The notes: generated by a model from the sequence alone, not told the origin. A DNA stretch of 46,434 bases from Eubacteriaceae bacterium (GCA_009782515.1 WRIY01000018.1:1-46434), one strand, 5' to 3'; positions 18,291 through 28,038 are shown, counted from the first letter of the stretch. Program-made: numbers and translations.

Positions 18291-20747
18291 ATGAGCGAGT
18301 ATGGCAGTGATATTGAAATAATAGACATAGCTGAGGAAATGGAGCGAAGCTTCATCGACTATGCTATGAGCGTAATTGTCGGCAGGGCCCTGCCGGACGT
18401 AAGGGACGGGCTCAAGCCTGTGCACAGGCGCATTTTATACAGCATGGACGAGCTTGGCGTGCGCTATAACGCTTCGTACAGAAAAAGCGCGCGCATCATC
18501 GGCGATGTTATGGGCAAGTACCATCCTCACGGCGATGCGGCTATTTATGAATCGATGGCAAGGCTCTCCCAGGAGTTCTCAACCCGCTACATGCTGGTTG
18601 ACGGCCAGGGAAACTTCGGCTCAGTAGACGGCGATCAGCCGGCAGCCATGCGCTACACTGAAGCCAGGCTTTCGCGCCTTGCTTCTGAGATGCTTCGCGA
18701 CATAGACAAAGACACTGTTGAATTTGTTTCAAACTTTGATGACAGCGAGCAGGAGCCTGCTGTACTGCCCAGCCGCTTTCCGAACCTGCTGGTGAATGGC
18801 TCCAGCGGAATTGCTGTTGGAATGGCAACAAGCATTCCGCCCCATAATATGCGCGAAACAGTCGATGCTGCAATACTGCTGCTCAAAAAGCCTGAGGCAA
18901 ACCTCTCAGAGCTTATGGCGCATATAAAAGGGCCTGACTTTCCTACAGGCGGCATCATCATGGGCAGAAACGGCATCATCGACGCTTATAAAACAGGTAG
19001 GGGCAGGGTGGTTGTAAGGGCAAAGACAGAAATCGAAGCTTTAGGCTCAAACCGCCACAGAATAGTTATCACCGAAATCCCCTACATGGTTAATAAGGCA
19101 CGGCTTGTAGAAAAGATAGCCGATCTCGTCAGAGACAAGAAAATCACCGGCATTTCGGATATAAACGACTTTTCAGACCGCAATGGCATGAAAATTGCCA
19201 TCGACCTCAAGCGCGATGCCAACCAGCAGCTTGTCTTGAACCAGCTGTTCAAGTATACCCCTCTTCAGGACACCTTTTCCATAAACATGCTGGCGCTTGT
19301 TGACGGAATGCCTAAAGTTATCAGCCTTAAGGAAGCCTTGGAAAGCTACTTAAGCTTCCAAAAGGAGATAATCGCCAAGAGGACAAAATATGATCTTGAC
19401 AGGGCTCTGGCACGATCCCATATACTTGAAGGCTACATTATTGCCCTTGACAATATCGATGAAGTAATAGCTGTTATCAGGGCGTCTTATGACGATGCTG
19501 AAGAGCGCTTAATGGAAGCGTTCAGCCTCTCAAATGAGCAGGCAAAAGCAATTGTCGATATGCGCCTTAGGAGGCTTCAGGGCCTTGAGCGCGAGAAGAT
19601 AGCCCAAGAGCATGCAGAGCTTGCAGAAAAGATCGCTTATTACAACAGGCTTCTTGATTCTGAAGCAATGGTGGTTGAAGTTCTGGAAAGCGAGCTGCTT
19701 GAAATTAAAAACAGGTATGGCGACGAGCGGCGGACTTCATTTGAGGCAAACGAAGACGATGCCAACTTCGCAATCGAGGATCTTATTACCGAAGAGGATG
19801 TAGTCGTCACTATAACCCACCGGGGCTATATAAAGAGAGTTTCATCCTCGGCATATAAAGCGCAAAGAAGGGGCGGCAAAGGCATAATGGCGCATACAAC
19901 GCTTGAAAATGATTTTGTGCGCCATATCTTCTTTACCACAACGCTGAGCCAGATTCTGTTCTTTTCAAACAAGGGCAGGGCATACAAGATGCTTGCATAT
20001 TACCTGCCGGATGCCCAAAGGCAGGCTAAAGGGCAGGCAATTGTCAATATTCTGTCTTTGTCGCCAGGAGAGAAGATAACAGCGGTTATACCATTTAAAG
20101 GCACAGGCGAAGACAGCTTCCTGTTCATGGCTACCAGAAACGGCATTATTAAGAGAAGCAAGCTGTCGCTGTACAATACCAACAGGAGCCTTGGCTTTCA
20201 GGCAATAACCCTTAATGAAGGCGATGAGCTAATAGATGTTTTAGTTACTGACGGCAAGAGCAATATTCTGCTCGGGACGAGAAATGGCTCTGCTCTCTTA
20301 ATAGACGAAAACCAGGCCAGGCCTACCGGAAGGTCTGCCAGGGGCGTAAGGGGCGTAAAGCTGCTTGACGATGACTATGTTGTTGGCATTGGCTCTTCTT
20401 CAGAAGGCGGATTTGCCCTTACTGCAACCGAAAACGGCCTCGGAAGGCTATCAAGCCTTGACCGCTATCGTTTGACGGGGCGGGGAGGCAAAGGCGTTAT
20501 AAATTATAAGCCTACAGCCAGAACAGGCGCAATATGCGGCATCTGCGTTCTGGATCCCGAAAAGGACGATATTATGATACTTGCCGAAGACGGAAAAGCC
20601 CTTCGCATGGAAGCTTCCCAGCTAAGGAAGCTGAATCGGACTTCAAGCGGCGTCAGGGTGATAAAGCTTGCTGAAAACGTTAGAATATCAGCAATAGCAA
20701 AGGTCCTGAGCGAAGCATCAGAAGATGAAGATGACGGCGAAGAGTGA
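18291..20747 (+). CDS. gyrA: DNA gyrase subunit A
   Basis: An 818-aa breakage-reunion subunit. The catalytic Tyr lies in [10 protein letters not shown] (about residue 122). The C-terminal DNA-wrapping domain carries the GyrA box QRRGGKG near residue 530, and the tail is strongly acidic ([11 protein letters not shown]). The quinolone-resistance-determining region reads [11 protein letters not shown]. The position equal to E. coli Ser83 is Ala here, and residue 87 is Glu. Ala at this position is also found naturally in mycobacteria, where it goes with lower fluoroquinolone susceptibility. It is immediately downstream of gyrB. The 3' end overlaps the following GIY-YIG gene. Confidence 0.98.
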   Translation: MSEYGSDIEIIDIAEEMERSFIDYAMSVIVGRALPDVRDGLKPVHRRILYSMDELGVRYNASYRKSARIIGDVMGKYHPHGDAAIYESMARLSQEFSTRYMLVDGQGNFGSVDGDQPAAMRYTEARLSRLASEMLRDIDKDTVEFVSNFDDSEQEPAVLPSRFPNLLVNGSSGIAVGMATSIPPHNMRETVDAAILLLKKPEANLSELMAHIKGPDFPTGGIIMGRNGIIDAYKTGRGRVVVRAKTEIEALGSNRHRIVITEIPYMVNKARLVEKIADLVRDKKITGISDINDFSDRNGMKIAIDLKRDANQQLVLNQLFKYTPLQDTFSINMLALVDGMPKVISLKEALESYLSFQKEIIAKRTKYDLDRALARSHILEGYIIALDNIDEVIAVIRASYDDAEERLMEAFSLSNEQAKAIVDMRLRRLQGLEREKIAQEHAELAEKIAYYNRLLDSEAMVVEVLESELLEIKNRYGDERRTSFEANEDDANFAIEDLITEEDVVVTITHRGYIKRVSSSAYKAQRRGGKGIMAHTTLENDFVRHIFFTTTLSQILFFSNKGRAYKMLAYYLPDAQRQAKGQAIVNILSLSPGEKITAVIPFKGTGEDSFLFMATRNGIIKRSKLSLYNTNRSLGFQAITLNEGDELIDVLVTDGKSNILLGTRNGSALLIDENQARPTGRSARGVRGVKLLDDDYVVGIGSSSEGGFALTATENGLGRLSSLDRYRLTGRGGKGVINYKPTARTGAICGICVLDPEKDDIMILAEDGKALRMEASQLRKLNRTSSGVRVIKLAENVRISAIAKVLSEASEDEDDGEE

Positions 20748-21051
20748 TCCATGGCATGTTTATATTCTGACGTGCTCTGACGGCACGCTTTATACCGGGA
20801 TTGCAAAAAATTATGCGCGAAGGCTGGCTGCCCACCGTTCAGGCAAAGGGGCAAAGTATACCAGGGATCGGCTGCCTGTGAGGCTTGAGCATGTTGAGTG
20901 CTATAAGACCCAGAGGATGGCTATGCTGCGGGAGATTGAGATAAAAGCAATGAAGCGCAAGGATAAGCTTTTGCTTACAAAGCATATACAATGCCCGCAG
21001 CAAGCCGCCGTATCATCGCTTCAATTGCAATATGCTTTAACTGCGATCTAA
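20725..21051 (+). CDS. GIY-YIG nuclease-superfamily protein (YhbQ/UPF0213-like)
   Basis: About 108 aa. The compact GIY-YIG domain spans most of it: [20 protein letters not shown] gives the VY-L and YTG halves, followed by [42 protein letters not shown] and KDKLLL. This matches the small stand-alone YhbQ-like group, nuclease-fold proteins of unclear function, possibly repair-linked. It overlaps the gyrA 3' end by 23 bp in another frame; the next ATG (20731) is an equally likely start. Overlap and spacing suggest co-transcription with gyrA. The C-terminus after about residue 95 is not conserved. Confidence 0.88.
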   Translation: MKMTAKSDPWHVYILTCSDGTLYTGIAKNYARRLAAHRSGKGAKYTRDRLPVRLEHVECYKTQRMAMLREIEIKAMKRKDKLLLTKHIQCPQQAAVSSLQLQYALTAI

Positions 21052-21139
21052 TGTTAGAGCGTTCACAACATTTCAAACGAATTGCCACAATTCACTAACC
21101 AGCCCTGAATATCTGAAAGCGTGATTTGATCAAGCGCTT

Positions 21140-22861
21140 TTGTGTTTTTATCTGGAGGCTTTGCATGAAAAGAATTTGCCGATTAGCACTGAGGACTTCC
21201 CAACAGTCATAAATGGCGGCTACTACTTCGTTGACAAATCGATGTTCATCGCTGAGGCATTGAGCAATATGTCTGAGTCAAAGCTCATACTGCGCCCGAG
21301 GCGCTTTGGAAAGAGCCTGAACATAAGCATGCTAAAAGCTTTTTTAGAGATAGGCTCCCCAAAGGAGCTTTTTGAGGGGTTAGCAATTTCAGTTCATAAA
21401 GATTTGTGCGAAGCGCACCAGGCTCAGCACCCTGTTATTTTCCTGTCGCTTAAGGACATAGACGCAAGCGATTTTCCAGAAGCGCTTGATGCTCTTTCAT
21501 TAATCATAAGCGAAGAAGCGGACAGGCTGGAAATTGGGTTTGGAAATGAGCTTAAGGATGCCGAAAATGCATCATTTCATAGAATGTCTGAGATGAAAGC
21601 CAACAGAAATGATGTCAAAAGAAGCATTCGGCTTATATCAAAAGCGCTGCACCGGCGCCATGGAAAGAAAGCAATTGTCCTTATAGACGAATATGACGCG
21701 CCTATAAACCAAGCCTATCAAAAGGGCTATTATGATGAAATGGCCATCCTGTTTAGAGGCCTGCTTGGGCAAGCATTAAAGGGCAACCCATTCGTAGAGT
21801 TTGCAGTGCTTACCGGAATACTGAGGGTGTCAAAAGAGAGCATTTTTTCTGGCCTAAATAATATTGCTGTATATTCTGCCCTTGACGATGAGTTCAGCAG
21901 CCATTTTGGCTTTACTGGCGAAGAGGTGGCCGCTATGGTTGGCTACTACGGCCTTGAAGGCCGCATGGCTGACATGAAAGAGTATTATAACGGCTATAAG
22001 ATAGGCAGCTTTGAAATGTATAACCCTTGGTCTGTTGTCAGGGCCTGCAGCCGTATGGTTAGGAACGAGAGCGCGGCGCCTGAAATGTACTGGGCAAACA
22101 CTGCTTCGAATGATTTAGTTCGCGATATGCTGGGCCGTGACGGCTTTGGCGCGCTGGCCTTAATTGAAGATCTAGCCAATGGGGGCACAATTAACAAGAG
22201 GGTATCAATACTGTCAACATACAGAGATTTGGCTGATATCCCCGGCAGCGAAGCAGTATGGGATATGATGTTCATGGCAGGCTACCTTACTTGGGTGGGC
22301 AAAGCAAACAATGGCATGTATGAACTGAGGGCCCCCAACCTCGAAATAAGGGAAGCTTTAAGAAAAGACGCTCTTTCGTGGGCAATGTCAGCTATGCCAA
22401 TAACAGAGGGAAAGGCAGATGAGCTGTTTTCTGCTTTGCTTGCTGAAAACGCACGAGAGGCGGAAGCTGCAATAAACGATCTATTCGAAAATGTGCTAAG
22501 CGTAAGGGACGGCGTTGCCGTGCATGGCAGCTTCAAGGCAAGCCAGGAAAGGCACTGCCACTTGATAGTAGCTGCTCTGCTCTCCTGCAGCAGCTGGAGC
22601 GTAAAGAGCGAAGCAGAATCAGGCGATGGGTATATTGATTTGCTGTGCACAAACGTGGTTGCCAATGCAGCAATCGTTATTGAAGAGAAGTTTTCAGCTA
22701 CGGACGATGACGAGCAGCTTGCTGTTAAGGCGCAGGAAGCTATTGGGCAAATAGCCAAGAAAAAGTATGCAAAGAGCATTGAAGGCTTTGATACAGTTAT
22801 TGCTGTTGGGATTGCTTATGCAAGCAGGAGATGCAGGATTGCAATAAACACGCTCAAGTAG
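21140..22861 (+). CDS. AAA-ATPase-like / PD-(D/E)XK protein, copy 2 (normal start out of frame)
   Basis: A paralogue of the protein at 7960, about 565 aa. The P-loop is RPRRFGKSLN, Walker B is IVLIDEYDAPINQ, and the nuclease-like core is GDGYIDLLC then AAIVIEEKFS, so catalytic residues look intact. The leader matches copy 1 (ATCTGGAGGC..TGCATGAAAA), but the A-run after the ATG is one base shorter. The conserved Shine-Dalgarno and ATG (21165) therefore read out of frame. The in-frame alternatives are TTG codons at 21140 and 21161; the latter lies only 2 nt after GGAGG. Either the gene is a very recent start-frameshift pseudogene, it is translated poorly from TTG, or the homopolymer length is a sequence error. 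From residue 10 onward the protein is complete. Confidence 0.8.
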   Translation: MCFYLEALHEKNLPISTEDFPTVINGGYYFVDKSMFIAEALSNMSESKLILRPRRFGKSLNISMLKAFLEIGSPKELFEGLAISVHKDLCEAHQAQHPVIFLSLKDIDASDFPEALDALSLIISEEADRLEIGFGNELKDAENASFHRMSEMKANRNDVKRSIRLISKALHRRHGKKAIVLIDEYDAPINQAYQKGYYDEMAILFRGLLGQALKGNPFVEFAVLTGILRVSKESIFSGLNNIAVYSALDDEFSSHFGFTGEEVAAMVGYYGLEGRMADMKEYYNGYKIGSFEMYNPWSVVRACSRMVRNESAAPEMYWANTASNDLVRDMLGRDGFGALALIEDLANGGTINKRVSILSTYRDLADIPGSEAVWDMMFMAGYLTWVGKANNGMYELRAPNLEIREALRKDALSWAMSAMPITEGKADELFSALLAENAREAEAAINDLFENVLSVRDGVAVHGSFKASQERHCHLIVAALLSCSSWSVKSEAESGDGYIDLLCTNVVANAAIVIEEKFSATDDDEQLAVKAQEAIGQIAKKKYAKSIEGFDTVIAVGIAYASRRCRIAINTLK

Positions 22862-23165
22862 GCCGTCGGGCATAACAGCCAATACCAAACTTTTCACCCT
22901 TTCAAAGCTTTCATGCTTTCCTTGCCAGCCATGGCCCATACACAAAATCGCAAGCGCTCTCCCCTTCAATGATCCTCTCGCCCATGTCCCGGCCAATATG
23001 CACGCCATACCTTTTGTCCAGGCTCTCGATATCGCGAAGCATGCCAGACAGACAGGCATGTATTCGCCCCTTCAGGCCATTGGCAGAGCCGAAAAAAGAA
23101 TGCATGATAAAAGGGCTGATGGATTCTGTTAAGCCAGAACCACAGCAGCCCCAAAATATTGCTGT
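22862..23165. other. Intergenic region between convergent genes
   Basis: About 300 bp between the stops of the second AAA paralogue and the URO-D-family gene. A 64-codon open frame on the minus strand (22911-23105) has no ribosome site and no family I recognise. No clear terminator was found. It may hold decayed coding DNA. Confidence 0.35.
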
Positions 23166-24203
23166 TTATTCAGTATAGCCGTACACTTTTCTGCCGTATA
23201 TATCGCTCTCGTCCCAAATGATCTTTTTGACTTCATCTATTACAGGATCGCCAAGATAGCTTATCGGCCATGCGAACATGCCCCAGCCGCCATTCGGGCT
23301 ATACTTGTCTATGGTGTCGCGCACATCCTGGCGAAGATCCTCTTCGCTAAAGTTTGGATATCCGGCAGGGACATGCCTGCCATAGTCAAACCCTCCGATG
23401 AACGAAACCCTGCCTTTGAACTGCTCTTTGAGCCCGATAATATCATTTGACTCTTGCGTAGGCTCGATGTATTTGACGCCGAAGTCGAGCATTTCAGGCA
23501 CAAACGGCTCTATCATGCCGCAGATGTGAAAGAGTACAGGCAAGCCTCTGTTAACTGCTGCCTGTGCCATTCGTGTGTAAATTGGCTTGAAAAACTCCCT
23601 ATACATCTCTACAGAGAAGAATGGCGCGTATTCTGTGCATGTGTCATCTCCGATGCACCAAATGTCAGGCTGGTAGTAGTCAAGTATTTTTTCGTAGTAA
23701 GGCTCTGTAACAGAGATCATGAATTCCTGCAGCTCTTTAACTGCTTCCGGCTCTTCGCTCATTGCTATCAGGCCTTCGCCATGCCCCAAAAATGCCATAA
23801 GCTGCTGGAATGGCTGGTAGACAGTGCCGCATGAGAGCGCAGTTTGGGAGCGGTCAATGTTTATGCGCTCTATATCCGCTTTAGCCATTGCCTCCCAATC
23901 GATGTTTTCCGTTATATTGGGCCTTTTGACTGTTTCGTGCCATTTCGTTATGTCATTGACCAGGAACTCACCCGGCTCGGGCAGGGATGCATTGGCAGTT
24001 TCCTCTGTAGCCACATATGTAACGCCCCACATGTCCTTGCTGCCGCCACTGAAACGGCTGTCACCCCAAATAGCAGGCCCTGCGCGCTTTATAGGGATCT
24101 CCCTTACGCCTTCGCTGCCCATCATTGTGAAGAATGGCACATACTCCGGGTGCCCTCCGCCTGCGAGCTTTAAAAAGTTATCTTTCGCTGATATCTTAGC
24201 CAT
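23166..24203 (-). CDS. URO-D/MtaA-superfamily protein 1
   Basis: A 345-aa TIM-barrel protein of the uroporphyrinogen decarboxylase superfamily. It resembles corrinoid-linked methyltransferases (MtaA, CmuA-like) more than true HemE. Landmarks are ILDYYQPDIWCIGDDTCTEYAPFFS and the metal-site-like block LPVLFHICGMIEPF, followed by YIEPTQ, SFIGGFDYG and GGWGMFAWP. MtaA-type enzymes bind zinc through His-x-Cys plus a distant Cys; here HIC is present, but the distant Cys near GGWGMF is missing. The HemE N-terminal Arg motif is not evident. GGAGGAAT sits upstream of the ATG at 24201-24203. Probable role is methyl transfer with a corrinoid protein, substrate unknown. No corrinoid gene is adjacent, although hgcA lies 12 kb away and a second member of the family is at 42979. 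Confidence 0.8.
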   Translation of the reverse strand: MAKISAKDNFLKLAGGGHPEYVPFFTMMGSEGVREIPIKRAGPAIWGDSRFSGGSKDMWGVTYVATEETANASLPEPGEFLVNDITKWHETVKRPNITENIDWEAMAKADIERINIDRSQTALSCGTVYQPFQQLMAFLGHGEGLIAMSEEPEAVKELQEFMISVTEPYYEKILDYYQPDIWCIGDDTCTEYAPFFSVEMYREFFKPIYTRMAQAAVNRGLPVLFHICGMIEPFVPEMLDFGVKYIEPTQESNDIIGLKEQFKGRVSFIGGFDYGRHVPAGYPNFSEEDLRQDVRDTIDKYSPNGGWGMFAWPISYLGDPVIDEVKKIIWDESDIYGRKVYGYTE

Positions 24204-24635
24204 GTTTTCATTCCTCCATTGTATTGCTTATGAATTGTGCACTAGCATCAGTGTAGCACTATGCGCAAAAAATGGCAAATAACGATTCATGAATGCGCGC
24301 GAAATCCTTGCAAGCCCCACCTCGCGCTCTCGCGGCTGAATCGGCATAATAATTTATGGCAATAGATATAGAAATGGGCAAACCGGCATAAAACAAAAAC
24401 TGCACGGGCCCAGAGCAATTCAATTGCTAAGGAGCATCGCAAGCAATGCGAGAGGCTGGCATTCAAGCTGCAGCTAAAATGGCAAAATAACAGCGTTCCA
24501 TTCGCATTGGGTTTAATGGAAAAAAGGGCAGTTAGTGCCATCAAAGCAGCCTGTGCAGTTGCAGCAGGCAGAATAGGGACAGCAAACATTTGCCTGATGC
24601 CCCGATTAGGCCTTAAAATATTAAAATTTGGATAG
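24204..24635. other. Intergenic region; possible decayed frame
   Basis: About 430 bp without a supported gene. An open frame of roughly 80 codons on the plus strand (about 24399-24633) lacks a start with a ribosome site and resembles no family I know. The promoter of the URO-D gene should lie next to 24204, but no clear boxes were identified. Confidence 0.35.
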
Positions 24636-25376
24636 CTATGATACGCTTACTGTTATTTGGGGGCAGACGATATAGCGAAAGTCTTCGAGGGACACAGCGG
24701 ATACGATATATACGCCTGGTTGGCTGAATGCAATGTCAATTTTGCCTTGCATGCCTGTGACTTTGCCTTCTATTGGCAATATTTCGCCGTCTTCATTAAC
24801 AATGCCTGCTTGGGCATGATCAAGCGGTATGATCTTTTCATTTAGCTCAGGGCTTGCGCCATAGTACATGAAGTAGTAGCCCATCAGCCTAAGGCTGATA
24901 TTTTCATCGGGCTTTGCAGAAATAATGTCTGCACGGGCTTCATTATGCTCAAACCAGCTTTCCTGGTCAGAGTAAAATGAATCGGCGAAAAAGAAAAGCC
25001 GCAAGCTGTCGCCATCTGCAAGCTCAGCCTTGCTAGCAAAGAACCCCATGTACTCGCCAAAAAGAGGGCTGATTTGGCCATCATTAGGCATGGCGCCATT
25101 AATAGAGAACCCAACTGCCTCTGATGGTATTCCAAACATCATCCTTATTGTTCCAGACGGTGACACTAGCAGGTATTCCTTTAGTTCCTCTTGTGAATTT
25201 AAGCCAAAAAGCTGTATGTGAAGCTGGATAAGTGCGTCAAGTACAGATGGCTTTTCGCACTCAGAAGATTTATAGCCGTAGAGCTCTGCAGTGCCAGCCT
25301 TTACATCTAAATGGGATGGCAATGCGAGAAATCGCCCTTCGATCTGGGCCGAGATTTTTATATGTGCTGTTTCCAT
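24636..25376 (-). CDS. Unknown protein with DUF4430-like domain
   Basis: About 246 aa. The N-terminal part is an AELYGY region followed by SVLDALIQLHIQLFG, then VGFSINGAMPNDG and ELADGDSLRLFFFAD. This order (a 'leucine-rich dALi' helix, an NG turn, a 'dGD' strand) is the pattern of DUF4430/transcobalamin-C-like domains. The C-terminal half (about 160-246) is a beta domain (GKIDIAFSQPGVYIVSAVSL), Ig-like. No signal peptide is visible, which is odd because DUF4430 proteins are usually exported. The ATG at 25374-25376 is chosen because an in-frame TTG at 25394 lies inside a palindrome; neither has a Shine-Dalgarno. A good promoter lies upstream. Function unknown. Confidence 0.6.
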   Translation of the reverse strand: METAHIKISAQIEGRFLALPSHLDVKAGTAELYGYKSSECEKPSVLDALIQLHIQLFGLNSQEELKEYLLVSPSGTIRMMFGIPSEAVGFSINGAMPNDGQISPLFGEYMGFFASKAELADGDSLRLFFFADSFYSDQESWFEHNEARADIISAKPDENISLRLMGYYFMYYGASPELNEKIIPLDHAQAGIVNEDGEILPIEGKVTGMQGKIDIAFSQPGVYIVSAVSLEDFRYIVCPQITVSVS

Positions 25377-25378
25377 GG

Positions 25379-25399
25379 AGGTATTGTACCACAATACCT
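25379..25399 (-). promoter_or_regulatory. Perfect palindrome just ahead of the DUF4430-like start
   Basis: AGGTATTGT-ACC-ACAATACCT: 9-bp arms and a 3-nt centre, ending 2 nt before the ATG at 25376. In RNA it would form a hairpin covering the place where a Shine-Dalgarno should be. It is either an operator or a translational control hairpin. Confidence 0.6.
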
Positions 25400-25418
25400 A
25401 AGTCAGCGCATGATCTTT

Positions 25419-25448
25419 ATTATATTTGGCAAAAGGATCATCATGCAA
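25419..25448 (-). promoter_or_regulatory. Promoter of the DUF4430-like gene
   Basis: On the minus strand, TTGCAT (25443-25448), an 18-bp spacer and TATAAT (25419-25424). The predicted transcript starts near 25412 and has a leader of about 35 nt containing the palindrome. Confidence 0.6.
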
Positions 25449-25526
25449 ATGCTGTAAAACCATAAAATTCCATTAACTTGCTGCTTCTTTATCTGCTAAG
25501 GCGCGAAAAGTTTTGCCGATTTGAGC

Positions 25527-26516
25527 TTACGCCAACCGATAAAGCAAGTAATTTAGCGCAACCCCGCAAGCCAGCTTAGCAAGAACAGGATTAATGCCAA
25601 AGGCCGCTGCCGCTGAGCAGGCTATGCCTACAGGGATTGCGCGCCAGAGGCTTGCCAGTGCAAATGAATAATCCTTTCGCGCTGCTGCAGCCAAAAGATA
25701 GCACTGCGCAGCCGCTAAAGCCCTGGCGGCAAGGTAGCACATAAATGCGCTTGGCATGCTTAGCGGCGATAAATTGGCGGCCAATATTGCATACAAAGCC
25801 AAATCAGCAATAGAGCTTATAAGCTTCGGGTATGCATTGCCCCATATGTTTTTATATATGCGCGCAGAATCAACAATGCTTCGGTATGCTGAAGCCTTAT
25901 TTTGCTCGAGATAAATCGTAGCTATCGGAACTTCAGCAAAATTCAGCTTTTGCGCAGCTGCATCCATCAGGACATTCATTTCATACTCAAACCTTGAGCC
26001 GCTGATAATAGACGCCCTTGCAGCATAAGAACCCGGTATGCCCCTTAGGCCTGTCTGGGTGTCAGACACCTTAAGGCCTGTTATTGCCCAATACACATAT
26101 GATGTCAATTTGTTGCCAAAAGAGCTTCTTAGCGGCACCCCTTTTGATGAAAAGTCTCTGCACCCAAGCACCAGCGAGCCGGGCGAGCCATTAAGGCACT
26201 CAGCTACGCGCAGAATGTCATTCGGCGAATGCTGCAGATCGCAATCGGCAGTTACGTAGCCTGCCTCGGTTCCGAATTTTGCAGCAACGTGCGAAGCAAT
26301 TGTCTTTAGCGCTTCGCCTTTGCCCTTATTTGATTCGTGGCGCTCTATATGGCAGCCATATTCTTTCTCGCATGTATCAAAAAATACCCTGGCATCAGGA
26401 CTGCTGCCGTCGTCAACGATGATAATATATTCAATTCCCAGGTTTTTCAGCTCAGCTACAAGCGTTAGCATCTTCCCATCCGGGTTTAGCGCTGGTATGG
26501 CTACTATCGAATGCAC
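25527..26516 (-). CDS. GT2 (DPM1-like) glycosyltransferase fused to a GtrA membrane domain
   Basis: A 329-aa protein. Residues 1-215 form a dolichol-phosphate-mannose-synthase-like GT2 domain: VAIPALNPDGKM, IIIVDDGSSPDA, a DCDLQHSP motif (the DxD metal site) and DTQTGLRGIPGSY. Residues about 225-329 hold four hydrophobic helices of the GtrA type. Such proteins make or flip polyprenyl-phosphate-linked sugars for cell-wall polymer decoration. It starts at GTG 26514-26516 (AAAGGG about 10 nt upstream), 29 bp after the LCP gene on the same strand. This fits a two-gene unit for attaching glycopolymers to peptidoglycan. Catalytic residues look intact, unlike the GT2-like protein at 1502. Confidence 0.9.
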   Translation of the reverse strand: MHSIVAIPALNPDGKMLTLVAELKNLGIEYIIIVDDGSSPDARVFFDTCEKEYGCHIERHESNKGKGEALKTIASHVAAKFGTEAGYVTADCDLQHSPNDILRVAECLNGSPGSLVLGCRDFSSKGVPLRSSFGNKLTSYVYWAITGLKVSDTQTGLRGIPGSYAARASIISGSRFEYEMNVLMDAAAQKLNFAEVPIATIYLEQNKASAYRSIVDSARIYKNIWGNAYPKLISSIADLALYAILAANLSPLSMPSAFMCYLAARALAAAQCYLLAAAARKDYSFALASLWRAIPVGIACSAAAAFGINPVLAKLACGVALNYLLYRLA

Positions 26517-26545
26517 TTATGTTTTGCCCTTTCTTTTCGCTGCAA

Positions 26546-27946
26546 TTATTCGCTTAGGATCCTATTTGCAAATTCGCGAACTTCAGCGCTGTTTACTTCC
26601 CAGTATGAAACGCCGTCAATATCAACGAAGCTTCCGGGTATCGTTGATGCATTGATGTTTGAAAAATCAAATCGCGAAACCGAAATCCCAAGTGCCGCCA
26701 TTGTCTGAAAATCCATGTCCGTGTAAAGCATGCTTGCTGCCTGTGAGATTAGCTTGGGCAGCTTGAGCACGTTCTGCGGGCTGGCAGCAGCTTTTAGCAG
26801 GTCTTTTAGCAGCCTTTGCTGCACATCGATTCTTGCAATGTCGCCTTTGGCATAGCCGCGGTAGCGGGCATAGCGCAGAAATGACAGGCCGTCAAGCAGC
26901 TGGCCATCCCCCTTGCTTATCGCAAGCTTGTTGCTAACATAGATATCGGTATGCACATCGGTTTTTACTCCGCCGATCATATTTACGATCTTAATAACGC
27001 CAGTCATGTCTACGCCGGCTATATAGTTTATGTTAACCCCGAGCAAGCTTTTTACGTTCTTCAAAAGCTCTTGCGCGCCGCCTTGCTCCTTGTCTTCATC
27101 AGTTGCACGGCCGATGCCTCCCCAATAAAAGCTGGCATTGATTTTGTCCATTTTGTCAAGCTGGCCAGCCATCAGCATTCGGGTGTCTCTTGGCACTGAA
27201 ATTATATCGATTGATTCATTGCTAAGATTAATTGAAGCTATAAATATGGTGTCCGGCCTGAATACATCGTACTCTAATCGCCTTGGGTTGTCCCGGTCAA
27301 GGCCATAAACAAGGATGTTTATCCGGCTTGCATTGGCAAAGAGCAGATCAGGGTTATATTCTTCGTAAAGATACTGCTTAGCTAAGAGCTTGGTTTCTTT
27401 CCTGTTATTTATAATAAGGCTGTCAAGGCTATTATTGCTCAGCAGCGCGCCCATAACCGCCATAAACCCTGTAGCAGATACAGCGATCAGGCAAATCGCA
27501 ATAATAGCAAACCGCCCAATTGCTCTAAGCGGCGCCTTTGCTTTCCTGGCTTGCGAGGCTGTTGCTGTTTTTTTCAGAGCTTTGCCCGGCGATTCTATGG
27601 CTTCCGGCTCTGCTATTGGCCCTTGGGCTTCAACACTGCCTCTTTGCAGCGTTATGCGCCGTTTTATGCGCCTTTGCTGTGGCCTATAGCCTATTGGCTG
27701 AGCAAGCGAATGCGATGTATCGCTTTGCTTTGGCCTTGCCAGCGCTTCACGCTTCGTCTTGGCTTTCTGCCTGTTTATTGATCTGCGAGCAGCGCGCTCG
27801 CCTAACTCCCACTTGTCATCCCATCGAGAGCCGGCTTTGCTGTTTGCAAGATTCGCCTCTTTTCTCCGAATGGGAATTGGTCCTTGTCCCGCCAAAATTT
27901 CGTTTCCCTTGCATTTTGATATTCGATAGGCTGATATCGATCGCAC
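26546..27946 (-). CDS. LytR-CpsA-Psr (LCP) family cell-wall glycopolymer ligase
   Basis: Up to 466 aa: a long, basic, disordered cytoplasmic N-terminus, one membrane helix (about residues 145-167, FAIIAICLIAVSATGFMAV) and the extracellular LCP domain. LCP motifs are RINILVYGLDRD, RPDTIFIASINLSN, DIISVPRDTRM, INASFYWGG and LDGLSFLRYARYRGYAKGDIARIDVQQRLL. The conserved Arg and Asp residues for pyrophosphate binding are present. LCP enzymes transfer lipid-linked polymers such as teichoic acids onto peptidoglycan. The GTG at 27946 lies almost at the predicted transcription start (TATAAT at 27955-27960), so the TTG at 27895, with AAGGGA 9 nt upstream, is a reasonable alternative. It pairs with the GT2-GtrA gene downstream. 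Confidence 0.92.
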   Translation of the reverse strand: MRSISAYRISKCKGNEILAGQGPIPIRRKEANLANSKAGSRWDDKWELGERAARRSINRQKAKTKREALARPKQSDTSHSLAQPIGYRPQQRRIKRRITLQRGSVEAQGPIAEPEAIESPGKALKKTATASQARKAKAPLRAIGRFAIIAICLIAVSATGFMAVMGALLSNNSLDSLIINNRKETKLLAKQYLYEEYNPDLLFANASRINILVYGLDRDNPRRLEYDVFRPDTIFIASINLSNESIDIISVPRDTRMLMAGQLDKMDKINASFYWGGIGRATDEDKEQGGAQELLKNVKSLLGVNINYIAGVDMTGVIKIVNMIGGVKTDVHTDIYVSNKLAISKGDGQLLDGLSFLRYARYRGYAKGDIARIDVQQRLLKDLLKAAASPQNVLKLPKLISQAASMLYTDMDFQTMAALGISVSRFDFSNINASTIPGSFVDIDGVSYWEVNSAEVREFANRILSE

Positions 27947-27954
27947 TATAAACG

Positions 27955-27977
27955 ATTATAACAGCTATGAAGCTGTT
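27955..27977 (-). promoter_or_regulatory. Palindrome and -10 box in the LCP/spoIIR divergent region
   Basis: AACAGCT-ATGA-AGCTGTT (27960-27977, 7-bp arms) overlaps the upstream edge of a minus-strand TATAAT (27955-27960). No good -35 box was found. It is a candidate operator controlling the LCP gene; spoIIR starts 60 bp away in the other direction. Confidence 0.4.
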
Positions 27978-28038
27978 CTTTGTTGCTTTTCGCATAAATG
28001 GAAAATTATAGGCCATACTTTATTTGAGGAATAATATC

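Noticed and set aside
23166..24203. True uroporphyrinogen decarboxylase (HemE)
   Set aside because: The HemE N-terminal Arg/Asp motifs are not evident and no haem pathway genes are adjacent; the HIC block fits the methyltransferase-like branch better.
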